Origin: CAWGGS01 sp046704745
Lineage (GTDB): Bacteria > Desulfobacterota > Desulfobulbia > Desulfobulbales > Desulfocapsaceae
Assembly (NCBI GenBank): GCA_046704745.1
Contig: JBJKRL010000031.1
Span: 41,173 to 105,172 of the forward strand
DNA length: 64,000 nt
Reading direction: 5' to 3'
Numbering within the stretch: the stretch's first letter is position 1; the number at the start of each line of letters is the position of its first letter. The notes under the pieces were generated by a model. It searched no databases, was not told where the DNA came from, and worked only from the letters and a program-made list of their open reading frames with translations. This document shows positions 18,271-27,178 of this stretch, piece by piece. A program made the position numbers and the translations under genes.

Positions 18271-18303
18271 CGAATAATAACACCACTAAATTGGGAGCCG
18301 TAA

Positions 18304-19329
18304 ATGACATTACTTAAAAATCGTCGATTTTGGTGTTGTTGTCTTTTTTTGGTGGCAATGATGTTACCCATTACCGCCAAGTGTGATACTATGTATGTGC
18401 TTGCTTTCGGAGACAGTATTACCCATGGTACTATTGATGCGGAAGGAGTGACAGAGGTCGGGTACGAGCCGGTTCTTGCGGCCAAGCTAAATGCTAATGG
18501 AGTGGCTTCTACGGTTTTGAATTACGGCTCAAGCGGTGAAAACACTTCCTACGGTCTTGACCGCCTGAAAAGGGTTCTCGGCGGCAACGCCTATCTCAGT
18601 TATGTGCTTATTCTTGAGGGAGTAAATGATCTAGAGGCCGGAATATCCGAACAGACGACCATTTATGACCTAAAGCAGATGGTTGCAGCGGTACGCAGTG
18701 CCGGCATGATTCCCATTATTTCCAATCTGCTGCCGGATACCACTGATTTGGGAAATCTCGTTCCATCGGAGTATAATCCCGACATATCCAGCTTGGCTTC
18801 CAGCAACAGTGTTTTATTTGCCGATAACTATTCTGCTGTGGCTTCCAATTGGTCAGCATTAACGCGGGATGGTCGGCATCCCAATCAAGCCGGATATAAT
18901 ATTATGGCCGGGGTCTGGTATAATGCCATGGCAGGAGGGTCGGCCACTGACCCGGGTGCCGGTTCCGGCTCTTCCTCGTCTAGCGGCGGCGGAGGGGGAT
19001 GCTTTATTGCCACGGCTGCCTTCGGATCACAACTTGAGGCCCGTGTCGTAATGCTGCAGCAATTCCGTGACGCTTTTCTTTTGACCAATAGGCCGGGGAC
19101 GGTTTTTGTGCATCTTTACTATAAATACTCTCCGCCGATTGCCGATTTTATAAGGGAGAGGAGTTGGCTAAAGACGATTGTCAGGGTGTGTCTGTATCCA
19201 TTAATAGGCTTCAGCTACCTTATGCTCCATCATATCATTTCATGGACTTCGGTAGTTTTAGGTATGGCCTTTTTTATCCTGGCAATGATATTCTGGCCTT
19301 TACGGCGTAAGCTCCGTTTTACGAGGTAG
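18304..19329 (+). CDS. SGNH/GDSL esterase with CFI-box C-terminal domain
   Basis: A 341-residue exported protein. A signal peptide (about residues 8-25) precedes an SGNH hydrolase domain with block I FGDSITHG, a block III-like EGVNDLEAG and the catalytic block V DGRHPN. A Ser/Gly linker leads to GGCFIATAAFGS (about 235-246), the CFI box of a C-terminal domain found in many deltaproteobacterial surface proteins, followed by YYKYSPPIADFI and two membrane segments. The enzyme probably deacylates a surface glycan or lipid. GGGAG lies six bases before ATG 18304. Its 3' end overlaps the convergent hemerythrin gene by 11 bases. Confidence 0.82.
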   Translation: MTLLKNRRFWCCCLFLVAMMLPITAKCDTMYVLAFGDSITHGTIDAEGVTEVGYEPVLAAKLNANGVASTVLNYGSSGENTSYGLDRLKRVLGGNAYLSYVLILEGVNDLEAGISEQTTIYDLKQMVAAVRSAGMIPIISNLLPDTTDLGNLVPSEYNPDISSLASSNSVLFADNYSAVASNWSALTRDGRHPNQAGYNIMAGVWYNAMAGGSATDPGAGSGSSSSSGGGGGCFIATAAFGSQLEARVVMLQQFRDAFLLTNRPGTVFVHLYYKYSPPIADFIRERSWLKTIVRVCLYPLIGFSYLMLHHIISWTSVVLGMAFFILAMIFWPLRRKLRFTR

Positions 19330-19726
19330 TCTTATTCGTTTGACAGTAAATGCTGAATTGCCTGTCAAGGCGTAAAACGTGATCTTTGAGCCAGTTATCC
19401 ATTTCATTTTTCAAACGGTTTGCCAGCTTCGTGTTCAGACCGGTTTTTTGGAAGGCCGTGGTAATTTCTTGCAGTCTTTTGATAAATTCCTTGTGTGCTT
19501 CCTGTTGTTCGCCAAGTCCCGGGTATCCACTTTCCCGCATGTGTTTTTCTTCCATGGAAAAATGTCTGATTGTATAAAAATGCAGGGTCTCTAAAACCTC
19601 TTGCACCTTATTTGAGGGCAGTCCATGCTGGAAGGACAATTCGAGATCATCACAAAGGGAAAAGAGTCGTCGATGCTGGGCATCTATGGCAGGTATTCCG
19701 GTTTCCAGCGATTTCTCCCATTCCAT
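19319..19726 (-). CDS. Bacteriohemerythrin
   Basis: A 135-residue four-helix di-iron O2-binding protein. The ligand pattern is present: H in DAQHRRLF (about 22), HFYTIRHFSMEEKH (about 50-62), HKEF (about 77) and the final LKDHVLRLDRQ (about 115-125). Single-domain hemerythrins buffer or deliver oxygen in microaerophiles and anaerobes. GGAGAGAG precedes the ATG. It lies directly downstream of the Bat operon on the same strand, about 200 bp from batE, which fits a shared oxygen-stress theme. Confidence 0.9.
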   Translation of the reverse strand: MEWEKSLETGIPAIDAQHRRLFSLCDDLELSFQHGLPSNKVQEVLETLHFYTIRHFSMEEKHMRESGYPGLGEQQEAHKEFIKRLQEITTAFQKTGLNTKLANRLKNEMDNWLKDHVLRLDRQFSIYCQTNKTTS

Positions 19727-19927
19727 TGCTCTCTCCGTTTATTCAGATAGTGGTTATTTTAAAATGCTTCTGCTTCAATAGTACCATATATCTTTACAGA
19801 TTGGATTGCACGGTGTGTTTTTTTTCTAGGGAAACCTAGTGGAATGCCAAAAACTGCAACACGATCTGTCGTAGAATACAACGCTTTGCAAGACATCCAA
19901 GTTGATTTGTCATGACTCATTGAAATA

Positions 19928-20698
19928 TCAATTCATGCTGTCAATCAGTTCAATTGCCGTGTTCTGAATCCATCCATTGCGCCCTGCCTGATCCTCGATC
20001 AACGAAAAGTTCCCGTGTTTTGCAATGTAGCGCACGATGCGGCCCTCCCGAAGGGTCCCGATGGACGCTGCATTGGTAAATGGAGAGAGCAAAAGCCTGG
20101 CATCATCTCTGATGATCACTGCGTCATTGAGTTGTCGGTATTGAAAAATCGCGCCGGCCCCTGCGGCGAGTATAAAAATCAGACAGAATCCTCCGAGCCA
20201 GAGCCGCAGATGCTTCCCGTTATGATAACGAAGCCCCACCAGGCAGATGAGGGTAAAAACGACGAACAGCATACCCGCCAAAAGCGTCCATTGGTCAAGA
20301 TCGAGAAAAGAGGCAAATCGAGAATCCCAAGAAGGTTCGTCCTGAAAGAGCCCCTTGTCTTTGCGAATGAGATCCAGGTTGCCCCGGATATCGGAATCTC
20401 CCGGAGACAACCGCAGAGCCCGTTCGTAATTCAGAATGGCCAGACCGGGTTGGCCAAGCTGGGCATAACAGTTGGCAAGATTATAGAGCAGGGGGCCGGA
20501 AACGCCGTCTTCGGCTGCAATTCTGCTGTAGATTTTCTGGGCCTGCCGGTATTTCCCATTTCCGTAGAGGTCGTTTGCCTGCTGGAAAAGGCTGTTGGCA
20601 GATTGACCCAGGCCGGCAAAGGCATAGCTGGTCAAAGAGAAGCAGAGGAGAAGAAAACTTACGATAATCACAAGGTAGAAGAATCTTTTCAAGTTCAT
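19928..20698 (-). CDS. batE: BatE-like TPR and SH3 protein
   Basis: A 256-residue protein with an N-terminal signal or membrane segment, two or three TPR helices (NDLYGNGKYRQAQKIY and NLANCYAQLGQPGLAILNYERAL), two membrane segments (about 135-180) and a C-terminal bacterial SH3-like domain (about 190-250). This matches BatE, the last member of the Bacteroides-type aerotolerance operon. It overlaps the end of batD. Bat proteins are thought to form a periplasm-facing complex; their biochemical activity is unsettled. Confidence 0.8.
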   Translation of the reverse strand: MNLKRFFYLVIIVSFLLLCFSLTSYAFAGLGQSANSLFQQANDLYGNGKYRQAQKIYSRIAAEDGVSGPLLYNLANCYAQLGQPGLAILNYERALRLSPGDSDIRGNLDLIRKDKGLFQDEPSWDSRFASFLDLDQWTLLAGMLFVVFTLICLVGLRYHNGKHLRLWLGGFCLIFILAAGAGAIFQYRQLNDAVIIRDDARLLLSPFTNAASIGTLREGRIVRYIAKHGNFSLIEDQAGRNGWIQNTAIELIDSMN

Positions 20699-22563
20699 TG
20701 CAATGCCTCAAGCTCTTTCTGAAGGTGATCTGAGTACTCCTGAATCTGTTCAGCAGAGAGTTCGTATCTTGCATAGACAACCTGCTCGGCGGCAGAAAAA
20801 ATTTCGATCAGCTTAGAGGCCGGATCGATCCGGGTCTTCAGATCCGCCAGGGTGATGGCCGAAGGTTTCATTTGCCAATAACCGCCAAGAACTTCCTGGA
20901 TGGCCTTGCGGCAGGCGGCAAGGTACAGCCCGCTGTCCTTTGTCACGGCTGCCTCTTTGACCAGCGCCATATTACGCGCCAGGACCTCATCCATGATTTT
21001 TTTTCTTCTCAGACCTGGATTATTTTCCAGTTGCCGCAAGCGCACCTTCCAGGCAAAGACAGCGATGAGCAGACAAGCGCATATGGCAAGCATTACCAGA
21101 AACCAGATCCTGGCAAACAGCGGAACAAATTTTTTCTGCAGTTTTCCCATTTCCAGATGGATCGGAATCAGTCCGGTAATACCGTTTTCCTGTTGCATTT
21201 TCAGTGTTGAAGCTGTGGGCGTCGAAGGCGCGGTATGCACGACGGAATTTTGGGCAGGGGCGCTCTTTTCCACCGTAAGAGGGATCGGGCCGCTTTGCAG
21301 TGTTTTATATTTTTCCTCTGTTGGATCGAAGAAGGAAAAGGAGATGGAAGGAATCTCGGTGACCTTGTCATCTTTGACGACGATAGCCCGTTCGAATTTC
21401 TTCATCCCCTGAGCCGGACCGCTTCCAGGTTTGAAATCGGAGGAAGGCGGATAACTTTTCCATTTCGAATTACCCGGGAATTTCGGAGCCTCTACCCGGT
21501 CAAAGTTTCCGTCTCCCGACACGATCATATCCAAATTGATGGGGTCGCCGACGGCTACTTTCTCCGGTTTGGCCTGAACCGAGAGTTTGAAATGGCCGAT
21601 GGCACCGGAAAAATCCGGTGGTTGATTTGCCGTGGGCAACTGTTTGGATTGGATGGTAATGGGTCTGCTGGTAATCTTGACGTTTTTGCTCCTATATCCC
21701 CCAAAAAAGTTCTGAAAGAAGGTATTGCGGAAAAAATCATCCCGGAATCCTGGGAAGGGATTGTCGTTGTGTTGCGGCAGGAGCAGATTGGCATCGAGTT
21801 CCAGAGAAAGCGTATGTTTTCCCTCTTTCACAGCTGTCAGGGTGGTATTCCAGGTGAGTACCGAGTACGCAGTTCCGCCTACGTTTTCCACAGTCTGGGG
21901 CGGTTTCTGGTCGAGTTGAGACATTATGAATCCATCACCTTTCAACATAGGCAGGGAATTCACGTTGGCCTTGATGTTCTGGCGGAAATAAGCTTTGATC
22001 TGAACCGGAATCACCTGACCGACCCAACCGTTCTTCTTTTCAACATCTACCCGGATAAAAGCGATTTTATTCGCCTGGCCCGGGCCCAGACGAGTTGCCG
22101 GGGAATTAGCAGTCCCCTGATTGGACGGCGGGCTGCCGGAAGAGCTTACCTGGAGATCGATTGCTGCAGTATGTAAGGTCGCACCGCCGGTGGAGACGCT
22201 CAGGGGCGGAATCGTATACTTGCCAGGACTATCGGCCGCTACTATGTATGTATAAGAAATTGAAGAAGAATATGATCCGTTTATGATCTGTATTCGGCTG
22301 CTTTGTCCTCGTCTTTGAATCGTGAGTCCTTTGACCTGGGGAATGTTTATGGTAGCTGAGCTGCTGCCGTTGACGGTGATGGTTAAAACGGCATTATCAT
22401 CAACAGAAAACTGCAACGGGTTGAGCGAGGCGGATACGGATGTCGCCGCTTGGCCTCGAAGGACGAAGAAGATAATGCCTGCCGCCAGGACCAGCAGGGC
22501 GAGCAGCATTTTGCTTGCAGGATTTATCATACTCTTTGGTAATCTGTTATGACGCATCACCAA
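20695..22563 (-). CDS. batD: BatD aerotolerance protein
   Basis: A 622-residue protein with an N-terminal membrane segment or signal (about 15-38), a long beta-rich extracytoplasmic region opening SASLNPLQFSVDDNAVLTI, which is typical of the BatD (oxygen tolerance) family, a membrane segment near 485-510 and a cytoplasmic helical tail. It overlaps the BatB/C gene start and the batE start by a few bases, so the operon is tightly coupled. Confidence 0.85.
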   Translation of the reverse strand: MVMRHNRLPKSMINPASKMLLALLVLAAGIIFFVLRGQAATSVSASLNPLQFSVDDNAVLTITVNGSSSATINIPQVKGLTIQRRGQSSRIQIINGSYSSSISYTYIVAADSPGKYTIPPLSVSTGGATLHTAAIDLQVSSSGSPPSNQGTANSPATRLGPGQANKIAFIRVDVEKKNGWVGQVIPVQIKAYFRQNIKANVNSLPMLKGDGFIMSQLDQKPPQTVENVGGTAYSVLTWNTTLTAVKEGKHTLSLELDANLLLPQHNDNPFPGFRDDFFRNTFFQNFFGGYRSKNVKITSRPITIQSKQLPTANQPPDFSGAIGHFKLSVQAKPEKVAVGDPINLDMIVSGDGNFDRVEAPKFPGNSKWKSYPPSSDFKPGSGPAQGMKKFERAIVVKDDKVTEIPSISFSFFDPTEEKYKTLQSGPIPLTVEKSAPAQNSVVHTAPSTPTASTLKMQQENGITGLIPIHLEMGKLQKKFVPLFARIWFLVMLAICACLLIAVFAWKVRLRQLENNPGLRRKKIMDEVLARNMALVKEAAVTKDSGLYLAACRKAIQEVLGGYWQMKPSAITLADLKTRIDPASKLIEIFSAAEQVVYARYELSAEQIQEYSDHLQKELEALQ

Positions 22564-24482
22564 TCTCTTTTAGGCTCATTGTCGTTGGTCTTTCCGAAGT
22601 TGGGGACAAAGTTCAGCCTTCCTTCATCATCCTTGAGACTGTTCAGGAGTTGTTCGGCGTCCTCTTTGCTCATTTGTCCTTTCCTGAGCTTTTCTTTGTC
22701 TTTGGAAACGGTCTGGGGTTGAGAGGCTTGATTTTGAGTCTTCCCGGTCTGGATTTGAGTTTGTTTTTGTGGTTTTATTTGCTTGCTTGCAGACTCGGTT
22801 TGGCTATTTTGTCCCTCGTTTTTTTTCTTCTGCTGTTGAGAGTTTTTCGAATTCGAATTCTGTGAATCCTGTTCTTTATTACCCTGTTGTTTTTCTTTTT
22901 TCTCCTTTTTGTTTTCTTGTTTCTTCCCCTTGGTCTCCTGGTGTTGATTTTGTCGTTGTTTCTGTTTCTGTTGCTGTTTTTTTAACTCGTCTATTTTTTT
23001 CTCCACAAGATTTCGATTAAAAATCGCATCCTTGTCGTCTTTATTCAATTCGAGGCTTGCAGAGTAGGAATCCACGGCCTGCTGCCATTTGCCAAGCGTT
23101 GTCTGACTGTCGTTCTTCAAGGTCTCCTGTCCTTTCCTGTAAAGGGCGTTGCCTCTATTGTAGTAGGCCTGCTCCTGCAGTTTCAGATCTTTTGTTTTCA
23201 GGGCATTGGTGAAGGCGGCAATGGCTTCATCGAATTGCTTGTTTTTATACGATGCGGTGCCGTAATTGTATTGCAGCTTCGGGTCGTCCGGATGTTTTTT
23301 CAGCAGGTTATTAAAGAAAATTGATGCCTTTTGGAAATCTCCGGCCTTGTATGCTTGTTCACCCTCCGAAGCAAAGGCCTTTACGGGCTGAAGCAGGAGA
23401 CTCAATGAGAAAATAAGGAGCAGACCGGTTAGGACGTTTTTGGTTTTGCTGCGTGCCGAAAATTTTTTAAGAGAGAGACCGAACGGTCTTGTCTTTCGGG
23501 TACCGATAATAAAGTCCAGAGAAAAAAGGATGATTGCGGCCGCCAGAGGCCATTGGAAACGTTCCAGCGGAATTTTCTGCCGGCGCTGGGTCAACTCCTG
23601 CTTTGGGACAAGTGAGAGCTTCTGCTGGTAGATAGTCTGCAGTCCCTGGCCTTTATTGCCCAGCGGCACGTAAACCCCGTTTGCAATTTTGGCAATCTGG
23701 GTGAGTGTAGCTTCGTCCAGGTGAGAAACCACGAAGTTTCCCGCCGAATCTTTGAGGAATCTTGTCTGGCCACCTGAGGAGATGGGAATTATTTCCCCTT
23801 CTCTGGTGCCGACGCCCACGGTGTAGATCCGCAGGCCTTTTGCGGCGGCCTCCTTGGCCGCTTTCAGGACGTCTCCTTGCAGGTTTTCTCCGTCGGTTAT
23901 CAGGATAAGAAGCTTGTAATTGGCCTCATTGCTCAGGACTGTCTCAGCTTTTGTAATGGCGGCAGCGATATTGGTTCCGCCTTTGGGAATGAGGGAGGTG
24001 TCGACGGCCTTGAGTGAATTATCGAAGGCCCGGTAATCGCCGGTCAACGGACACATCAGGTAGGCGGTCCCGGCAAAGGGGAGCAACCCCACTCTATCGC
24101 CGTCCAATTGGCTTACAAAATCCATGATGGCATATTTTGCCCGCTCAAGACGATCAGGTTTGATATCCCGGGCCAACATGCTTTTCGAGGTGTCGACGGC
24201 AAAAAGGATGTCGATTCCCTTGCGTTTGATATCCTCCCACCTGAAACCGTATTGCGGTCGGGCAAGGGCAAGAAAGCAGCAAAAGAGCGCGAGAAGAAGC
24301 AGAATCTTCTTGGCTGTCTGTCTTTTGGGCGAGACATTGCTTGTCAGTTTCTGGACCAGGTGTGCGGCAGCAAACTTCTCCAGTGTGATCCGGCGGGCGG
24401 ACTGCAAGCGGTGGAGAAGGAACAGAATGCCAAGGCAGACAATGAGGCCAGCTAAAATCCATATCGGTTGGGCAAAGGTCAT
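22557..24482 (-). CDS. batB: BatB-BatC fusion: von Willebrand A domain plus TPR
   Basis: A 641-residue protein. The N-terminus has two membrane segments and a VWA domain (about 85-300) with the MIDAS motif DTSKS (FAVDTSKSML), then membrane segments near 310 and 350. Residues about 375-490 are TPR repeats (GEQAYKAGDFQKASIFF, YNYGTASYKNKQFDEAIAAF, YNRGNALYRKGQE) typical of BatC. Residues about 490-600 are a very Q/K/N-rich low-complexity tail. In Bacteroides, BatB and BatC are separate proteins; here they are one frame. The gap to batA (90 bp) holds a partial TIR element. Confidence 0.88.
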   Translation of the reverse strand: MTFAQPIWILAGLIVCLGILFLLHRLQSARRITLEKFAAAHLVQKLTSNVSPKRQTAKKILLLLALFCCFLALARPQYGFRWEDIKRKGIDILFAVDTSKSMLARDIKPDRLERAKYAIMDFVSQLDGDRVGLLPFAGTAYLMCPLTGDYRAFDNSLKAVDTSLIPKGGTNIAAAITKAETVLSNEANYKLLILITDGENLQGDVLKAAKEAAAKGLRIYTVGVGTREGEIIPISSGGQTRFLKDSAGNFVVSHLDEATLTQIAKIANGVYVPLGNKGQGLQTIYQQKLSLVPKQELTQRRQKIPLERFQWPLAAAIILFSLDFIIGTRKTRPFGLSLKKFSARSKTKNVLTGLLLIFSLSLLLQPVKAFASEGEQAYKAGDFQKASIFFNNLLKKHPDDPKLQYNYGTASYKNKQFDEAIAAFTNALKTKDLKLQEQAYYNRGNALYRKGQETLKNDSQTTLGKWQQAVDSYSASLELNKDDKDAIFNRNLVEKKIDELKKQQQKQKQRQNQHQETKGKKQENKKEKKEKQQGNKEQDSQNSNSKNSQQQKKKNEGQNSQTESASKQIKPQKQTQIQTGKTQNQASQPQTVSKDKEKLRKGQMSKEDAEQLLNSLKDDEGRLNFVPNFGKTNDNEPKRDW

Positions 24483-24510
24483 GGTATTGTCTCCTCAAAC
24501 TATCCAGCCC

Positions 24511-24574
24511 GGACTTGTCTTATTCTTTTTTAAACTAAGAAAATTTGACACAGTGTTCATGCGAAATCCTGGCT
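24511..24574 (+). repeat. Partial TIR element between batA and batB
   Basis: The right end AATTTGACACAGTGTTCATG at 24542-24561 and an adjacent inner segment (GGACTTGTCTTATTC, 24511-24525) resemble the right half of the 112-bp element at 47.3 kb. It lies in the short batA-batB gap and touches the batA stop codon. Confidence 0.6.
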
Positions 24575-25559
24575 AGGGCAGACGTTTATTTTCCCGCAGC
24601 AGGGCAATGCCGAAAAGAAACAGGGCGGCCAGCACCGGATATGGAAAAAGTTCCCGGTAATGCTCGAAATTTTTTATCGTTCTTGTTGTTGTCTCCATCT
24701 TGTTGATCTCATTGTAGATCTCCTTGAGAGATCGGGTATCCGTTGCCCGGAAATAGCGGGCGCCGGTTATCTGAGCAACCTTGGTCAGGGTGTCTTCATC
24801 GATATCGACTTTGGCCTGGACCAGTCGCCTGTTGCCGAAACTATCAACTATGGGCATTGGAGCCTCACCCCTGGTGCCGGCCCCAATGGTGTAGATTTTG
24901 ATCTTTAAGGCTGCGGCAGCTTCTGCTGCAATCAGGGGTGGAACCTTGCCGGCGTTATTCATCCCGTCGGTCAACAAGATCATGATTCGCGATTTTGCAT
25001 GCTCGTTTCGCAATCGGTTGACTCCGGCTCCGATGGCAGAGCCGATGGCCGTTCCGTCCGCTATCATGCCGATGGACAGGGAGTCCAGCCGGTCTCGAAG
25101 CCAGTCGTGGTCAAGGGTAAGTGGACTGACCAGATATGGTCTGCGAGCAAAAGCCACCAGACCGATCCTGTCGTTGGGGCGGGCATCGATAAACTGATCG
25201 ACGACCGATTTGACGACATCCAATCGGTCGGCCGGACTTCCATTCAATGTAAAATCCATTGCCTGCATCGACCCCGAGACGTCAACGGCGAGCAGGATAT
25301 CAATGCCGCTGGCTTTAATTGATGTTGTCGAGTTTCCCATTTGAGGCCGGGCTAAAGCGACGATGAGCAGCCCTATGGCCAGCAACCTTATAGCTGACAG
25401 GATTTGACCGGGCCGGGTCTTCCGTCCCCGGGCAAGGGTTGATGCTATGGCCGTGGTCGAGAAGACGAGGGCCGGCGACGGCCCCCTCCTGCCCTTGATA
25501 AAGGCCAGCAGAGGGAGCAGCAGGAGAAGCCAAAGAAAGTCTGGATGGACGAAGCGCAT
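24573..25559 (-). CDS. batA: BatA von Willebrand A domain protein
   Basis: A 328-residue protein with two N-terminal membrane segments, a VWA domain (about 88-290) with MIDAS DVSGS (LLAVDVSGSM) and a C-terminal membrane segment (about 305-322), the BatA architecture. VWA domains bind metal and partner proteins; BatA and BatB are thought to form a membrane complex driven by the MoxR ATPase. It follows the DUF4381-like gene with a one-base overlap. Confidence 0.88.
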   Translation of the reverse strand: MRFVHPDFLWLLLLLPLLAFIKGRRGPSPALVFSTTAIASTLARGRKTRPGQILSAIRLLAIGLLIVALARPQMGNSTTSIKASGIDILLAVDVSGSMQAMDFTLNGSPADRLDVVKSVVDQFIDARPNDRIGLVAFARRPYLVSPLTLDHDWLRDRLDSLSIGMIADGTAIGSAIGAGVNRLRNEHAKSRIMILLTDGMNNAGKVPPLIAAEAAAALKIKIYTIGAGTRGEAPMPIVDSFGNRRLVQAKVDIDEDTLTKVAQITGARYFRATDTRSLKEIYNEINKMETTTRTIKNFEHYRELFPYPVLAALFLFGIALLRENKRLP

Positions 25560-26248
25560 TACGGTTTTCCTTTTCTTGATGGGTTGTGGTCTGCTTCAAC
25601 GTCCGATTCCTGCTTTTGCCTGGTGGTTTCGATAAAGGTCCGGGCGGCGCCGTCCATTTGCATCATATCGTTGCTATTGGGTGTCCCATGGGCGAACTTT
25701 GCGATATCGCATTGCTCCAGACATTTCTCTATATCCCCGGCATGGTTTTTTATATCTACCTCGGCTATGCTTGTACCATCCTTGAGCCGGTCGAAAAATT
25801 CCCTGGTCGTCTGTCTGGTGGTGTGGATCTGAAACCGCGCTTCGATATACTGGCGTAAGATCGCGGAAATCCTATCAGCATAAGCAAGACACTGCTCTGG
25901 GGTCATCAGTTTTTTGGCTCTTTCCAGTTCGGCAAGTGCCACGGCATCAGGCGGCAGCGGCGGGGCCTGAGGCCTGCTCCTTTTTTTGAGATACCAAAAG
26001 ATAAGGCAGGCGACAATGATCGCTGCCAGCATCGCCGCAGCGGCCAAGAGATAACGAGAGTTATCCCGGAGTGCAACCGGTCCTTTTATGTCCCGGATAT
26101 CCTCCTCTTGCGGTTTAATCTTATGGTGGACAGGACTGTACAGGAGTGAAAACGACGGCGACGCCGTGGGTTGAGCGCCCATGGCCTGGTTACCTGTGCA
26201 AAAAAGAAGGGATAGAGCCAGAAAAAGGAAGACCGGTACGAATTTCAT
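25559..26248 (-). CDS. DUF4381-like membrane protein of the Bat operon
   Basis: A 229-residue protein with an N-terminal signal (about 3-22), a periplasmic stretch of about 40 residues, a membrane segment near 68-88 and a cytoplasmic helical domain that includes TPEQCLAYADRISAILRQYIEARF. This is the usual architecture of the DUF4381-type protein found between DUF58 and batA. It overlaps both neighbours by 1-4 bases. No enzymatic motif is seen. Confidence 0.7.
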   Translation of the reverse strand: MKFVPVFLFLALSLLFCTGNQAMGAQPTASPSFSLLYSPVHHKIKPQEEDIRDIKGPVALRDNSRYLLAAAAMLAAIIVACLIFWYLKKRSRPQAPPLPPDAVALAELERAKKLMTPEQCLAYADRISAILRQYIEARFQIHTTRQTTREFFDRLKDGTSIAEVDIKNHAGDIEKCLEQCDIAKFAHGTPNSNDMMQMDGAARTFIETTRQKQESDVEADHNPSRKGKP

Positions 26249-27159
26249 CGACCCAGCCTCCTCTTTCTTGTTCCGAAAAATCCGAGCAGAGACGGGATAT
26301 AGGGCTGATCGGTGGAGAGTTCCAGCAGGTCGATGCCGGCGCTGCGGATGGTCTTCAACACACTCTGATGGCGGGACCGGGCAAGCCGGGCATAGCCTTG
26401 ACGGATGCCCGGGTCGGAGGTGTTGAGATCCACCTGTTGGCCGCTTTCTGCATCTTCGATAGTCAACCAGCCGACATCTGGAATTTCATGCTCACGCGGA
26501 TCCGAGACGATCATAGTGATCAGGTCGTGTCGTCTGTTGCCTGTACGCAGCTTGGGTTGCAGTTCTGCGAGTAAGCGATCGTAATTCCCGGGAAGACAAA
26601 AGTCCGAGATCAGGAATACCACGGATTTTCTCTTGCAGATACGGCCTATGAAGTCAAGTGGAACAGCAAGATCGGTCTTATTTCCCTGGGGTTCAAAGAA
26701 GAGGATTTCCCGTATAACCCGCAGGATATGGGAGCGGCCTTTTTTCGGTGGAATATAGAGTTCGACAAAATCGGTAAACAACACCAGGCCGACCTTGTCG
26801 TTATTGCGTACCGCGGAAAAGGCCAGCACCGATCCCAGCTCGGCCATCATCTCCCTTTTTGAGGCGGTCTTGGAGCCGAAATCACCGGATGCGCTGATAT
26901 CTATGAGGAGAATAATCGTCAGTTCACGTTCTTCAGTGAATTTTTTCACGTGAGCGATGCCGGTTCGAGCCGTAACATTCCAGTCGATGGTCCGGATCTC
27001 ATCCCCTGCCACATATTCCCGCACCTCATCGAAATTCATCCCGCTTCCCTTAAAGACCGAATGGTAATTGCCGGCCATGCTGTCATTGACCAGACGACTG
27101 GTGCGGATCTCGACTTGTCGAACCTTTTTCAGAATGTCTTTGGGCAGTTGTTTTTCCAT
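26245..27159 (-). CDS. DUF58 protein
   Basis: A 304-residue soluble protein with the DUF58 signature VREYVAGDEIRTIDWNVTAR (about 45-64) and a VWA-like region LLIDISASGDFG (about 83-94). DUF58 proteins accompany MoxR ATPases and Bat proteins and are presumed adaptors. A short spacer separates it from moxR upstream. Confidence 0.87.
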   Translation of the reverse strand: MEKQLPKDILKKVRQVEIRTSRLVNDSMAGNYHSVFKGSGMNFDEVREYVAGDEIRTIDWNVTARTGIAHVKKFTEERELTIILLIDISASGDFGSKTASKREMMAELGSVLAFSAVRNNDKVGLVLFTDFVELYIPPKKGRSHILRVIREILFFEPQGNKTDLAVPLDFIGRICKRKSVVFLISDFCLPGNYDRLLAELQPKLRTGNRRHDLITMIVSDPREHEIPDVGWLTIEDAESGQQVDLNTSDPGIRQGYARLARSRHQSVLKTIRSAGIDLLELSTDQPYIPSLLGFFGTRKRRLGR

Positions 27160-27178
27160 CAGTTTACCTGTCCTCTTA

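Noticed and set aside
19827..19840. Terminator hairpin CTAGG-GAAA-CCTAG downstream of batE
   Set aside because: The T run precedes rather than follows the stem on the plus strand, and the minus-strand side is A-rich.
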